Source: Megasphaera massiliensis
GTDB lineage: Bacteria > Bacillota > Negativicutes > Veillonellales > Megasphaeraceae
Assembly: GCF_000455225.1 (NCBI RefSeq)
Contig: NZ_HF954537.1
Location: 100,558-164,557, forward strand
Direction of reading: 5' to 3'
Length of the DNA: 64,000 nt
The notes below the pieces were generated by a model, which was not told the DNA's origin, ran no database searches, and saw only the letters and a program-made list of their open reading frames with translations. Made by a program: the position numbers and the translations under genes. Below are positions 10,620 to 18,947 of this stretch, in pieces. The first letter of the stretch is position 1. The number at the start of each line of letters is the position of its first letter.

Positions 10620-11444
10620 ATGCCGGAATTGCCGGAAGTAGAAACGATACGTTCCTTTATCGAAAACAAGGTACAGCATAAGGGCATCACGGCCGTCGAC
10701 GTATCCCTGCCGCGGCTCATCCGCAATACGACGGCAGAAAATTTCGTTTCGGCCCTGACCGGAACGGAAATCGAAGGCGTCAGCCGCCGTGGAAAATACC
10801 TTTTTCTCCGCTGCAGCGGCCCTTGGTCGGTCTTGGTGCACCTTCGGATGACGGGCAGCCTCCTCTATGAAGCTATGCCTGGAGAGTATGCCGGACGGGC
10901 CGTTCACGTCGTCTTTTCTCTGACGGAAGGCCGACTCCTGTATCGCGATATCCGAACCTTGGGCTGTTTATGGCTCGTACCGACAGAAGGACCGACGGGG
11001 ATCAAAGGCTATGACAACCTCGGTCCCGATGCCATCAGTCCGGCTTTTACAGCAGAGGGCTTGTATCGTTTCTTAAAGGAAACGCGCCGGCCGGTAAAGA
11101 CGGTCCTTCTCGACCAGACCAAGGTGGCCGGCATCGGCAATATTTACGTCGACGAAGCCCTGTTCCGCGCCGGAATCCGTCCCCTGCGCCGAGGCTGTAA
11201 GGTTACGAAAAAAGAAGCGGTGAAACTCCATGAGGCTATCACGGCTGTTCTCCAAGAAGGCCTCGCACACGGCGGTACGACGATACGGAATTTCATCAGC
11301 GGCAATGGCAAAGAAGGGCAGAACCAGGAAAACCTCCGCGTCTACGGCCGCGAAGGGACGCCGTGTACGGTCTGCGGCACGACTATTGAATACGTAAAAC
11401 TAAACGGCCGCGGCACCCATTACTGCCCGACATGCCAGAAGTGA
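10620..11444 (+). CDS. mutM: Formamidopyrimidine-DNA glycosylase
   Basis: Bifunctional glycosylase/AP lyase that removes 8-oxoguanine and formamidopyrimidines. The 274-residue protein begins MPELPEVETI, where P2 and E3 are the catalytic residues of the Fpg/Nei family. It has the H2TH region (LLDQTKVAGIGNIYVDEALF) and a C-terminal four-cysteine zinc finger (CTVC...CPTC). The start is ATG after AAGTAGGTG, eight bases after polA. The polA-mutM pair is usual in Firmicutes, where coaE often follows. Here coaE is 7.5 kb away. Confidence 0.97.
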   Translation: MPELPEVETIRSFIENKVQHKGITAVDVSLPRLIRNTTAENFVSALTGTEIEGVSRRGKYLFLRCSGPWSVLVHLRMTGSLLYEAMPGEYAGRAVHVVFSLTEGRLLYRDIRTLGCLWLVPTEGPTGIKGYDNLGPDAISPAFTAEGLYRFLKETRRPVKTVLLDQTKVAGIGNIYVDEALFRAGIRPLRRGCKVTKKEAVKLHEAITAVLQEGLAHGGTTIRNFISGNGKEGQNQENLRVYGREGTPCTVCGTTIEYVKLNGRGTHYCPTCQK

Positions 11445-11484
11445 GGAGCCGGCTTAACGCTAGATGTCATTCACATACAAAAGG

Positions 11485-11514
11485 GAGTTGTCTTTTTAGA
11501 CGGCTCTCTTTTTT
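11485..11514 (+). terminator. Intrinsic terminator after mutM
   Basis: Stem GAGTTGTC (11485-11492) / GACGGCTC (11499-11506) with two G-U pairs, followed by TC and six T. It closes the polA-mutM transcript. Confidence 0.8.
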
Positions 11515-11692
11515 CGTGACGGAGTGTCTTTCTTGCACGTATCCTTTCTCGATTCGCTTGGCCCGTTGGGGCGTTGCGGGATTGAGGCCTGTCGACGGAT
11601 TCCATCGGCATACGGCATTGAGGGTGTGTGGCGTACTTCGTTGGAGGGTCGTTTTTCAGTATTGGAATTTCATTATCTTTAATATGTAATTA
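11515..11692. other. Intergenic region without a supported gene
   Basis: Between the mutM terminator and the esterase promoter there is a stretch with an open frame of 85 codons at 11432-11689. That frame begins inside mutM, has no ribosome binding site and shows no recognisable motif. I see no gene, RNA or repeat here. Confidence 0.5.
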
Positions 11693-11721
11693 TTGACATG
11701 ATTGTGGAGAGGCGGTACAAT
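11693..11721 (+). promoter_or_regulatory. Consensus promoter of the secreted esterase
   Basis: TTGACA at 11693-11698 and TACAAT at 11716-11721 are spaced by 17 bp, about 50 bases upstream of the ATG. This is one of the strongest promoters in the window. Confidence 0.85.
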
Positions 11722-11769
11722 GATAATACAATATCAGATGGTAGTATCCTATCGTTAGGAGGTTTTGTT

Positions 11770-12603
11770 ATGCGTCATTTTAAACGACTGTTGGGCCTTT
11801 CTTTACTGACCTTGGGCCTCTTCTCTATGGGGACCGGTGTCGGTGCCGCTCAGTCCCAAGACGTCACCATTGACGGCAATCACGGAAAACTGTCGGCTGT
11901 CCTTCAGCGGCCTGACGGAAAGAGCGAATATCCTTTAGTCATCATCATGCACGGCTTCATGGGGAATAAGGAGCGGCCCCTTCTGACGAAACTCGCCGAT
12001 GACTTAGAAAAAGACGGCATTGCGTCCATCCGCTTCGATTTTAACGGTCATGGGAAGAGCGAAGGACGATTCCAAGATATGACCGTCCTCAACGAAATCG
12101 AAGACGCCAAAGCCGTCTATGACTATGCCGGTAAGCTTCCCGGCGTGACGGGAATCGCCCTGGCCGGTCACTCTCAAGGCGGCGTCGTTGCCAGTATGAC
12201 GGCCGGCGAACTGGGGACACAGAAGGTGAAAGCCCTGGCCCTCATGGCGCCGGCCGCCGTCCTTCGGGAGGATGCCATTCGCGGCCAGCTTTTTGGGATT
12301 CACTACGATCCCCTCAATCCGCCGGAAACCATCAAGGTACGGGATTATCAAGTCGGAGCCAACTACGTCAAAACGGCTCAGACCCTTCCCATTTATGAAA
12401 CGGCGTCCCAGTATCAGGGCCCGGCCTACATGATTCACGGTACAGGTGACGTCATTGCGCCTTATACGTACAGCCAGCGTTATCAGCGCATCTACTTTAA
12501 CGGCCAACTTCATCTCATCGACGGCGAAGACCATGTCTTCAGTCACGATACAGACGGGGCTGCCCGGGCGGTCGCCGATTTTTTCAAAGAACAACTGACA
12601 TAG
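11770..12603 (+). CDS. Exported alpha/beta-hydrolase, cinnamoyl/feruloyl-esterase-like
   Basis: Predicted serine hydrolase of 277 residues. The N terminus (MRHFKRLLGLSLLTLGLF...GAAQS) is a signal peptide, placing it in the periplasm or outside. The catalytic triad can be assigned: nucleophile S135 in GHSQGG, D227 in HGTGDVIAP, and H255 in DGEDHVFS. An oxyanion-hole segment IMHGFMGNK lies near residue 60. The pattern of HGTGD followed by a tyrosine-rich stretch and HLIDGEDH resembles Est1E/LJ0536-type cinnamoyl esterases, so a plant-phenolic ester substrate is plausible but inferred. ATG 11770 lies seven bases after AGGAGG (11757-11762). The gene has its own strong promoter and a strong downstream terminator, so it is a single-gene unit. 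Confidence 0.85.
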   Translation: MRHFKRLLGLSLLTLGLFSMGTGVGAAQSQDVTIDGNHGKLSAVLQRPDGKSEYPLVIIMHGFMGNKERPLLTKLADDLEKDGIASIRFDFNGHGKSEGRFQDMTVLNEIEDAKAVYDYAGKLPGVTGIALAGHSQGGVVASMTAGELGTQKVKALALMAPAAVLREDAIRGQLFGIHYDPLNPPETIKVRDYQVGANYVKTAQTLPIYETASQYQGPAYMIHGTGDVIAPYTYSQRYQRIYFNGQLHLIDGEDHVFSHDTDGAARAVADFFKEQLT

Positions 12604-12633
12604 AATCCTTGCCTCGGGATTTTCACCGATAAG

Positions 12634-12678
12634 AAAACCAGCACCATGGCGATGGTTGTCGTCATGGTGCTGGTTTTT
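12634..12678. terminator. Bidirectional terminator between convergent genes
   Basis: A long perfect stem, AAAACCAGCACCATG / CATGGTGCTGGTTTT, is flanked by A-rich and T-rich sides. It can therefore terminate both the esterase (+) and the ArnT-like gene (-). Confidence 0.88.
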
Positions 12679-12733
12679 GTGTATCTTGTTGTTTAGCGGA
12701 TTATTTCAAGTATCGATGCTGCGATACAGCTCT

Positions 12734-14410
12734 TTATCGAGCCGCGTCCTGAGCGGCAGGGCCGTTTAAGAGAACCGTGTAGTCTTCGTCGGTAATGCGC
12801 CGAGCCGGAGGTGTTCCGACGACGCGCAGGGCTTCTTCCAAGTATTTCTTTTCGACGACGATGACGGCCGGCTTATCGCTGTTCCAGAGGGCATACAATT
12901 CGTTGCTGCCATAGTACATGCCCGTCCGCTCCGTGTGATGGATGCCGAAGTTCAATTCGCCCATGAAGTTGCCCGTGGCAATGGGACGGTCGAGGTAATA
13001 GACCAGGCCCGGGATGAAGTAGCCGTACATGATGATGGGCGTACTGTCCGGTACGTTCAGCTTTTTAATATCCTGACTGACCGTATAGGCCGTCTGGTGG
13101 TCGTGGATCTGGCCTTGAATCTGATGGGCACCGAGGCCGAAGCCATAGGCCATGATGGTGAGGATGACGAACACCGAAAGGAAGCTTCGCCGCTTGTGCC
13201 ACGACCAGGCTGCGGCTGCCGTCCCGATGAGGAGGGAGGCGATGAGCAGGCCGCCGTGACTGAAGAAGTCGGCAATCGTCAGAAAATCGGTGTGCATGAG
13301 GTAGACGACGCCGGCTGCCGTAAAGAGGAGGCAGAGCAGGGAGTTGATGAGGAAACTGTGGCCGAGCCAGGAGTTTTCGCGGCGGCACCGTTCCAGGGAA
13401 GCTGCCAAGAGGACCGATAAGGGCAGCCAGCAGGGCAGGATATACGTCGGCAGTTTGGAATCGGAAATGCTGTAAAAGACGTAGATCAGGCCGGCCCACA
13501 AGGACAGGAGGATGAGATCCTGTTTGTGACGCAGCGTGCCCGGCGCGCGGAAGATGCCTTTTTTACTGAAAAAGGTCGCCAGAAAGCCCGTCCAGGGCAT
13601 GAGACCGGCAATGAGGACCGGGACGAAGTAGTACCAAGGATGGAAGCGTTCGTGCATCTTGGTGGCAAAGCGAAGGAAGTGTTCGCGGATGAAGAAGAAA
13701 TAGAAGAAATCCGGGTTGGCTTTCGATACGAGGTAGTACCAAGGGACGGAAATCGCCAGGAAGAGCAGGATTCCGGGCACGTAGAAAAGTTTTAAAAAGA
13801 GCCGCGGCCGCCGCGTGCACAGGGCATACCAAAAGAGGATGCCCACGGGAAAGGCGATGGCAATGAGCCCCTTGGTCAGCATGCCAAGCCCCATGGAAGC
13901 ATAGAAGAGGAGGAGATATTTCTTCTCTTCCGTCCTTTCAAAGAGATAAAAGGTGACCAGGCAGGCGTCGACGAAAAAGGTCAGGGCCATGTCGAGGACT
14001 CCGATGGAGGCGACGATGAGCTGGAGTGCCGACGTAGCCAGGATGATGGCGGCCATGAGGCCCGTTCGTCCGTTGTACATGGTTCGGCCCAGGACGTAGG
14101 CTAAGATGACGTTTCCAAAACCGGTCAAGGCCGGCAGGACGCGGCCTGTAAATTCCTTAAAGCCGAAGAGTTTCATAGCCAGGGCCGTCACCCAATACTG
14201 GAAGATCGGTTTTTCAAAGTAGGGCATGTAATTGAAATGGGGTGTCAGATAGTCGCCGGACAGGACCATTTCCATGGGAATACGATGGTAGCGGCCCTCG
14301 TCGAGCTCGATGAGATGGTACGAGTCGATGTGGGCGAAGTAGAGAAAAGCGGCGGCCAGCAGGAAAAAAACGAATACCAGGCGCCGGTGGTGCCGTAAGG
14401 CAGAAAGCAT
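12734..14410 (-). CDS. ArnT-like membrane glycosyltransferase (GT83/GT39 family)
   Basis: Integral membrane transferase of 558 residues with about 12 hydrophobic segments. Near the N terminus it has the family signature LIELDEGRYHRIPMEM, in which D and E in the first periplasmic loop are expected catalytic residues, followed by PYFEKPIFQYW. This is the pattern of undecaprenyl-phosphate 4-amino-4-deoxy-L-arabinose transferase and related PMT-like enzymes, which add a sugar to lipid A or other envelope acceptors. A TAGGAGGG site lies before the ATG. No arn or pmr genes are adjacent, so donor and acceptor are unknown. Its presence fits a diderm cell with LPS. Confidence 0.85.
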   Translation of the reverse strand: MLSALRHHRRLVFVFFLLAAAFLYFAHIDSYHLIELDEGRYHRIPMEMVLSGDYLTPHFNYMPYFEKPIFQYWVTALAMKLFGFKEFTGRVLPALTGFGNVILAYVLGRTMYNGRTGLMAAIILATSALQLIVASIGVLDMALTFFVDACLVTFYLFERTEEKKYLLLFYASMGLGMLTKGLIAIAFPVGILFWYALCTRRPRLFLKLFYVPGILLFLAISVPWYYLVSKANPDFFYFFFIREHFLRFATKMHERFHPWYYFVPVLIAGLMPWTGFLATFFSKKGIFRAPGTLRHKQDLILLSLWAGLIYVFYSISDSKLPTYILPCWLPLSVLLAASLERCRRENSWLGHSFLINSLLCLLFTAAGVVYLMHTDFLTIADFFSHGGLLIASLLIGTAAAAWSWHKRRSFLSVFVILTIMAYGFGLGAHQIQGQIHDHQTAYTVSQDIKKLNVPDSTPIIMYGYFIPGLVYYLDRPIATGNFMGELNFGIHHTERTGMYYGSNELYALWNSDKPAVIVVEKKYLEEALRVVGTPPARRITDEDYTVLLNGPAAQDAAR

Positions 14411-14504
14411 AAGATCCCTCCTAATGGTAATGATACTTTATGGTACAGAGACAGCTTAAACAATTCATAAATAGAACGACAACGTTACGTATATTTTGGC
14501 GGGG

Positions 14505-15404
14505 TTACCCTTTTTGGTACTCCTTAATCCGCTGGTGGAGCAGGCGGGCAAATTCCTCGACGTAGTAGGTACTGTTGTCCTTATGCCAAAAGAGACAGTA
14601 ATGGCGCATCATGGGACTGCCGCCTCGATAGAGGGGCAGACAGCGCGAGGCCGTGCCCGACGGCGGCGTCGGTGAAAAACTTTCCAAAGGCAGATAGCCG
14701 CGGTTGCCGGCCACGAGGAGCCGTGCTTCTTCGATGGTACGGGCAAAGAGAAAATTATCGGCAAAGCCCAGGGTCTCGGTATAATAGGCAGCTTCTGACG
14801 CTTCCTGATTTTCCGCCGTGACCAGGATGCAGGGGAAGCGCTTCACGTCTTCCAAGGTAAGGAATTCCTGTTGACTCCGGGGATTCTGACGAGATATCTC
14901 GGCATAGACCGTACCCTTTATGAGAATGTCATTTTCGTATAAGTCGGAAAAGGCCCGGCGCTGGTCGCTGAGAACCAAGTCGGCTTTTCGCGTACGCAGT
15001 TCCCAGTACAGGGATTCGTGAGTTCCATTGAAGATATGGATGGTCACTTCCGGGTAATCAGCAGAAAATGCGGCAATCGTTTCATAGAGCTCGCTGCCGA
15101 CGTAGTTGTTCAGATAGCCGATAGATAGGTGCAGCTCTTTATCTTCGCCTTGCCTGCGGGTTTCCGCCTTGAACGCTTCGATTTCTTGAAGCAGTTCCTT
15201 TCCGTGGCGGTAGAAATAGTCACCGGCCGGCGTCAGGGAAAAATGCCGATGATGGCGAATCAATAAAGGAACGCCTAAGTCCTCTTCGAGGGCCTTGATC
15301 TGCTGCGATACGGCAGATTGGGAAATTTCCAAGGCATAGGAGGCTTCGGTAAAGCTCTTGGCGTCGACGACGGCCATGAAGTATTTCATTTGGCGAAACA
15401 GCAT
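14505..15404 (-). CDS. LysR-type transcriptional regulator, divergent from the SDR/alcohol dehydrogenase pair
   Basis: 299-residue LysR protein. The N-terminal winged HTH is typical (MLFRQMKYFMAVVDAKSFTEASYALEISQSAVSQQIKALEEDLGVPLL), followed by a two-lobed effector-binding domain. The start is set at 15404, where AGGAGT lies in front of the ATG; an 18-residue upstream extension is less likely. The gene is transcribed away from the SDR gene at 15599, the usual arrangement in which a LysR protein controls its divergent neighbour. The effector is unknown. Confidence 0.92.
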   Translation of the reverse strand: MLFRQMKYFMAVVDAKSFTEASYALEISQSAVSQQIKALEEDLGVPLLIRHHRHFSLTPAGDYFYRHGKELLQEIEAFKAETRRQGEDKELHLSIGYLNNYVGSELYETIAAFSADYPEVTIHIFNGTHESLYWELRTRKADLVLSDQRRAFSDLYENDILIKGTVYAEISRQNPRSQQEFLTLEDVKRFPCILVTAENQEASEAAYYTETLGFADNFLFARTIEEARLLVAGNRGYLPLESFSPTPPSGTASRCLPLYRGGSPMMRHYCLFWHKDNSTYYVEEFARLLHQRIKEYQKG

Positions 15405-15437
15405 GGACTCACTCCTTTCTTTTGAAACGTTACTGCT

Positions 15438-15521
15438 ATTATACCGTAGTTTTGACATAAGTAAAACTAATGGAACGCCTTTTGATTTCGAATTGTGTTA
15501 AATGGACGAATTCGGTACAAT
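15438..15521. promoter_or_regulatory. Divergent promoter region between lysR and SDR gene
   Basis: On the plus strand TTGTGT (15493-15498) and TACAAT (15516-15521) with a 17 bp spacer face the SDR gene. On the minus strand a TATAAT (plus coordinates 15438-15443) faces lysR. The intervening AT-rich segment is the expected place for LysR binding, though I could not pick one clear T-N11-A box. Confidence 0.55.
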
Positions 15522-15598
15522 ACCAATGTCGACAGGAACCAGCATCCTGCCACTATCCATGATTTATCATGTATTGTATATATAGGAGGAATCTCTCG

Positions 15599-16444
15599 AT
15601 GAATGCAAATGAAAAGGAAGTCGTCGTCTTAGTCGGTTCCGGCCAGATCGGCCAGGCCATTGCCCGCCGCGTCGGAAGCGGCCGTCACATCGTCTTGGCC
15701 GATGTGAATCAGGGACAGGCTGACCGGGCGGCTGCAGTTTTAGAAAATACAGGCTTTAAAACGAGCACTCTGGCCGTTGACATTTCGTCGCGCTCGTCCA
15801 TTTTGGCCCTCATCGATCATGCCAAGCAGTTCGGCGCCATTAAGTTTCTCATCAATGCCGCCGGCGTATCGCCGTCTCAGGCATCGATCGAAACGATCTT
15901 GAAAGTAGACCTCTACGGCACGGCGGTCCTGTTGGAAGAATTTGGCAAGGTCATCGAAGCCGGCGGTTCGGGTATCATCATTTCGTCCCAGTCCGGCCAT
16001 CGATTGGGAGCCTTGTCTCAGGAAGAAACGGATCAACTGGCCCTGACGCCGACGGAAGGACTGTTGGACCTGCCCTTTCTCAAAACTATCACAGATACGT
16101 TGAAGGCCTATCAGTATTCAAAGCGCTGCAACGTCCTGCGGGTCATGGCCGAAGCCACGAACTGGGGGAAACGAGGCGCGACGGTCAATTCCATCAGCCC
16201 GGGTATCGTCATTACGCCCCTGGCTAAGGACGAACTGAACGGTCCGCGTAAAGACGGCTACCGCAAGATGCTGTCCCTCAGCCCGGCCGGCCGCGCCGGT
16301 ACGCCCGATGAAATCGGTGACTTGGCGGAATTTCTCATGAGCCACAAAGGCCGTTTCATCTCCGGCAGCGACATCCTCATCGACGGCGGTACGACGGCTT
16401 CGTACTGGTTCGGTGATTTGCAGTATTTGAAAGAGACACACTGA
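15599..16444 (+). CDS. Short-chain dehydrogenase/reductase (SDR family)
   Basis: NAD(P)-dependent oxidoreductase of 281 residues. The N-terminal Rossmann motif GSGQIGQAI is a variant of the usual GxxxGxG. INAAG is the structural motif, and the catalytic Y171 and K175 lie in YQYSK. The C-terminal sequence ISPGIV...SGSDILIDGG is typical. The usual catalytic serine is represented by the SSQSG segment. ATG 15599 is preceded by AGGAGG at 15584-15589. It is adjacent to an iron-type alcohol dehydrogenase and divergent from a LysR gene, which suggests a small inducible alcohol or aldehyde module. The substrate cannot be told. Confidence 0.9.
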   Translation: MNANEKEVVVLVGSGQIGQAIARRVGSGRHIVLADVNQGQADRAAAVLENTGFKTSTLAVDISSRSSILALIDHAKQFGAIKFLINAAGVSPSQASIETILKVDLYGTAVLLEEFGKVIEAGGSGIIISSQSGHRLGALSQEETDQLALTPTEGLLDLPFLKTITDTLKAYQYSKRCNVLRVMAEATNWGKRGATVNSISPGIVITPLAKDELNGPRKDGYRKMLSLSPAGRAGTPDEIGDLAEFLMSHKGRFISGSDILIDGGTTASYWFGDLQYLKETH

Positions 16445-16469
16445 TATTTTTTCGATAAAGCCTGATATC

Positions 16470-16506
16470 AAAGCACGGCTGCTTGACAGACAGTCGTGCT
16501 TTTTTT
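16470..16506 (+). terminator. Intrinsic terminator after the SDR gene
   Basis: AAAGCACG (16470-16477) pairs with CGTGCTTT (16495-16502), extended inward by GCTG/CAGT, and is followed by seven T. The downstream dehydrogenase therefore probably has its own promoter. Confidence 0.85.
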
Positions 16507-16625
16507 GCGGCCTGTTTTGCATTGTCGTATAGGAAAGGGATGTATTAAGATTTTGAAAAAGGGATTCTGCCGGGGGCGGCGAATTACATATATATAGAAT
16601 CATTCTTTAAGAAGGGAGTTTTACG

Positions 16626-17804
16626 ATGAACGATTTCGTATTTCAAAATAAAACAAAAATTTACTTTGGGAAAGATCAATTAACCCACCTCGGTGAAGAA
16701 GCGGCGGCTTTTGGCAAAAAAGTCCTCCTCGTCTATGGCAGCGGATCCATTAAACGCATCGGCCTTTACGATAAGGTCATCGATGTTTTGACCAAAGCCG
16801 GCATGACCCTTTCCGAACTGGGCGGTGTCGAACCGAATCCGCGCCATACGACGGTCAATAAGGGCGTCAAGATTTGCCGGGAAGAAGGCATCGATGTCAT
16901 CCTGGCTGTCGGCGGCGGTTCGACCATCGACGCTTCGAAAGTCATGGCAGCCACGGTAGCCGCCGATACAGACGACTGCTGGGATTTGGTCATGAAGAAG
17001 GTCGTAAGTCCGAAGGCCCTGCCCCTCATGACGGTCCTGACCATCGCTGCTACGGGGTCTGAAATGAATGCCGGCGCCGTCATCAGTAACGTCGATACGA
17101 AGGATAAGCTGCCGTACTTTTCGCCGGCTGTCCAGCCTGCCGTATCCTTCCTCGACCCGACCAACACCTTCAGCGTGCCGGCTTACCAGACGGCTTCCGG
17201 AAGCGTCGATATCATGGCCCATATCTTTGATATGGTGTACTTTTCAAGACAGCCTCGGATGGACATGATCTACCGCGTCCAGGACGAAGTGCTGAAAACC
17301 GTCGTGAAATTTGCTCCCATTGCCCTTAAGGAACCGGATAACTACGAAGCCCGAGCCAACCTCATGTGGGCGTCGACGTGGGCCCTCAACGGCTTTTTGG
17401 CCGGCGGCGTTTCTCAGATGACGTCGTGCCACCGCATGGAACACGAACTGTCCGCCGTCTACGACATTACCCATGGTCACGGCCTGGCCATCCTCATCCC
17501 GCGTTGGCTCAAATATGTCATGAACGATGACAATGCTTGGCAGATTAAGCGTCTGGGAACCAACGTCTTTGGCCTCGACGACAGCCTGTCCGATCGAGAA
17601 GGGGCTGAAAAGGCTATCGAAGCCTTGTCGGATTTCTTCTTTAAGACCTTAGGCCTCGACAGCCGCCTGTCCGATCTCGGCATTGACGACAAACACTTCC
17701 GGGATATGGCCGAAAACGCCTGCAAACAGCTCGGCGGAACCCTCCACGGCTTCATCGACCTCACGCCTGACGACATCGTGAAGATCTACGAAATGTGCCT
17801 CTAA
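16626..17804 (+). CDS. Iron-containing alcohol dehydrogenase (butanol dehydrogenase / YqhD type)
   Basis: Group III metal-dependent alcohol dehydrogenase, 392 residues, the usual length. The cofactor-binding motif VGGGSTIDASK is clear. Metal ligands are D195 and H199 (SVDIMAH) and H273 with H283/H285 (MEHELSAVYDITHGHG). Sequence character places it near NADPH-dependent butanol dehydrogenases and YqhD, which reduce aldehydes to primary alcohols. An AAGGGAG site precedes the ATG. It is separated from the SDR gene by a terminator but keeps the same orientation, and probably serves fermentative redox balance. Confidence 0.93.
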   Translation: MNDFVFQNKTKIYFGKDQLTHLGEEAAAFGKKVLLVYGSGSIKRIGLYDKVIDVLTKAGMTLSELGGVEPNPRHTTVNKGVKICREEGIDVILAVGGGSTIDASKVMAATVAADTDDCWDLVMKKVVSPKALPLMTVLTIAATGSEMNAGAVISNVDTKDKLPYFSPAVQPAVSFLDPTNTFSVPAYQTASGSVDIMAHIFDMVYFSRQPRMDMIYRVQDEVLKTVVKFAPIALKEPDNYEARANLMWASTWALNGFLAGGVSQMTSCHRMEHELSAVYDITHGHGLAILIPRWLKYVMNDDNAWQIKRLGTNVFGLDDSLSDREGAEKAIEALSDFFFKTLGLDSRLSDLGIDDKHFRDMAENACKQLGGTLHGFIDLTPDDIVKIYEMCL

Positions 17805-17857
17805 GATTCATTTATAAGGTCTAGAGAGAATATTGTTTCGACAAATTAGAACTAATG

Positions 17858-17889
17858 AAAGCATAGCTGTATTTTGCGGCTATGCTTTT
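17858..17889 (+). terminator. Intrinsic terminator after the alcohol dehydrogenase
   Basis: Stem AAAGCATAGC (17858-17867) / GCTATGCTTT (17879-17888), with a TTTTAGCTTTT tail. Confidence 0.75.
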
Positions 17890-17929
17890 AGCTTTTAATA
17901 TAAACTAGATTTATGAGGGTATATTTAAG

Positions 17930-18616
17930 ATGGATTTGAACACGTTTATGGCTATTTTATCTGTAATAGCAGCAGGTTGTTCAGCTGGAACAGCCGTTTT
18001 TATGTATCGCTTTAATAGAGGGCAGGCTGAGAAGAAATTCAAAAGTGATTTATATAATACGGTGGTACAATTGGCTGGCTTTGTTAATTATGTGCAGAAC
18101 CTATATGAGTTTCACAGTGTGCTGACTAATGCCCATGCCCATGGAATTGCCCAGCAGGTTATGCATGTCAATAAGGACATTATAGATACGACACAATCTT
18201 TTTATTTTAATGACATGTTTTCTATGAAAGTGAAATGTAAAGTGAATGGTTTTTTAGAATGCTACTTGGGATGGAAAGCTTTCAAGCCTATCGAATATGG
18301 AGAGATTTTTTTAGAAACGGAACTCATATATGCATTGCAACAGGGGGCTCTAGAGGCGTTAAATTCTATAAAAGAAGAATATAAAAGTGATTCGAAATTT
18401 ACTGATATAATGAATGAAATGATGGACGATTATGACAAGACATATGCTCAATGTAAAGAGCGTAATAATAGAATAAAATACATAGGAGATAATTTAAACG
18501 TTATATTTTATAAAGATATTCTGGTAAATGATTTAACGAGAGTTGTTAATGCCGAGATTTTGACAAGAAAAAAATTCATTCTAAAATTGTGGACACTTGT
18601 TTTGGAATTTTTTTGA
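17930..18616 (+). CDS. Hypothetical membrane-anchored protein, AT-rich islet, possibly frameshifted
   Basis: I do not recognise this 228-residue protein. It begins with a hydrophobic segment (about residues 5-26) followed by RFNRGQAEKK, so it is probably anchored with a cytoplasmic body. The body is helical and charged, with many Asn, Tyr and Lys. The DNA is much AT-richer than all neighbours, and codon use is different, suggesting horizontal transfer. The frame ends right after a run of seven T at 18608-18614. One extra T would join it to the following frame, giving about 290 residues. No mobile element is visible next to it. Confidence 0.6.
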   Translation: MDLNTFMAILSVIAAGCSAGTAVFMYRFNRGQAEKKFKSDLYNTVVQLAGFVNYVQNLYEFHSVLTNAHAHGIAQQVMHVNKDIIDTTQSFYFNDMFSMKVKCKVNGFLECYLGWKAFKPIEYGEIFLETELIYALQQGALEALNSIKEEYKSDSKFTDIMNEMMDDYDKTYAQCKERNNRIKYIGDNLNVIFYKDILVNDLTRVVNAEILTRKKFILKLWTLVLEFF

Positions 18617-18798
18617 ATGATAGGATGGGAAGTAAAAAATATAAGGATGTTATAGAATTCTTATTTTATTCTGAAATTATCGGATATAGGTTTGGGACAG
18701 AGCAAGCTATGAGATTGGCTAATGATGCAGGGAAAGAAATGTCATATAAAATGATATATGATTTTTTCTATGCTATGATTGTTGAGGAGTACCCATAA
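18589..18798 (+). CDS. Hypothetical fragment, probable -1 frame continuation of the preceding gene
   Basis: Open frame of 69 codons overlapping the end of the gene at 17930. It encodes a helical segment (KKYKDVIEFLFYSEIIGYRFGT and following), as AT-rich as its neighbour. There is no usable ribosome binding site before the GTG at 18589 or the ATG at 18625. I therefore read it as the C-terminal part of the same protein, displaced by the T-run at 18608-18614. A separate small protein cannot be excluded. Confidence 0.4.
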   Translation: MDTCFGIFLNDRMGSKKYKDVIEFLFYSEIIGYRFGTEQAMRLANDAGKEMSYKMIYDFFYAMIVEEYP

Positions 18799-18884
18799 AG
18801 AATGAACAAAAGTGATGAAAAACACAGCAATCAATAAAAGTGTGATTACGATATGGGTCCTTTTATTGGGGAAACAAGGCAGCG

Positions 18885-18914
18885 TTGGACAGGAAGTCAT
18901 TCTGCCAGTATAAT
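18885..18914 (+). promoter_or_regulatory. Promoter of coaE
   Basis: TTGGAC at 18885-18890 and TATAAT at 18909-18914, spacer 18 bp, 33 bases before the coaE start. It gives coaE its own transcription, independent of the AT-rich islet. Confidence 0.65.
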
Positions 18915-18947
18915 AGAAATATATTGCACGGAGAGGGAGAGATTTTT

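Noticed and set aside
11432..11689. 85-codon open frame between mutM and the esterase
   Set aside because: It begins inside mutM, crosses the mutM terminator, and has no ribosome binding site or family resemblance.
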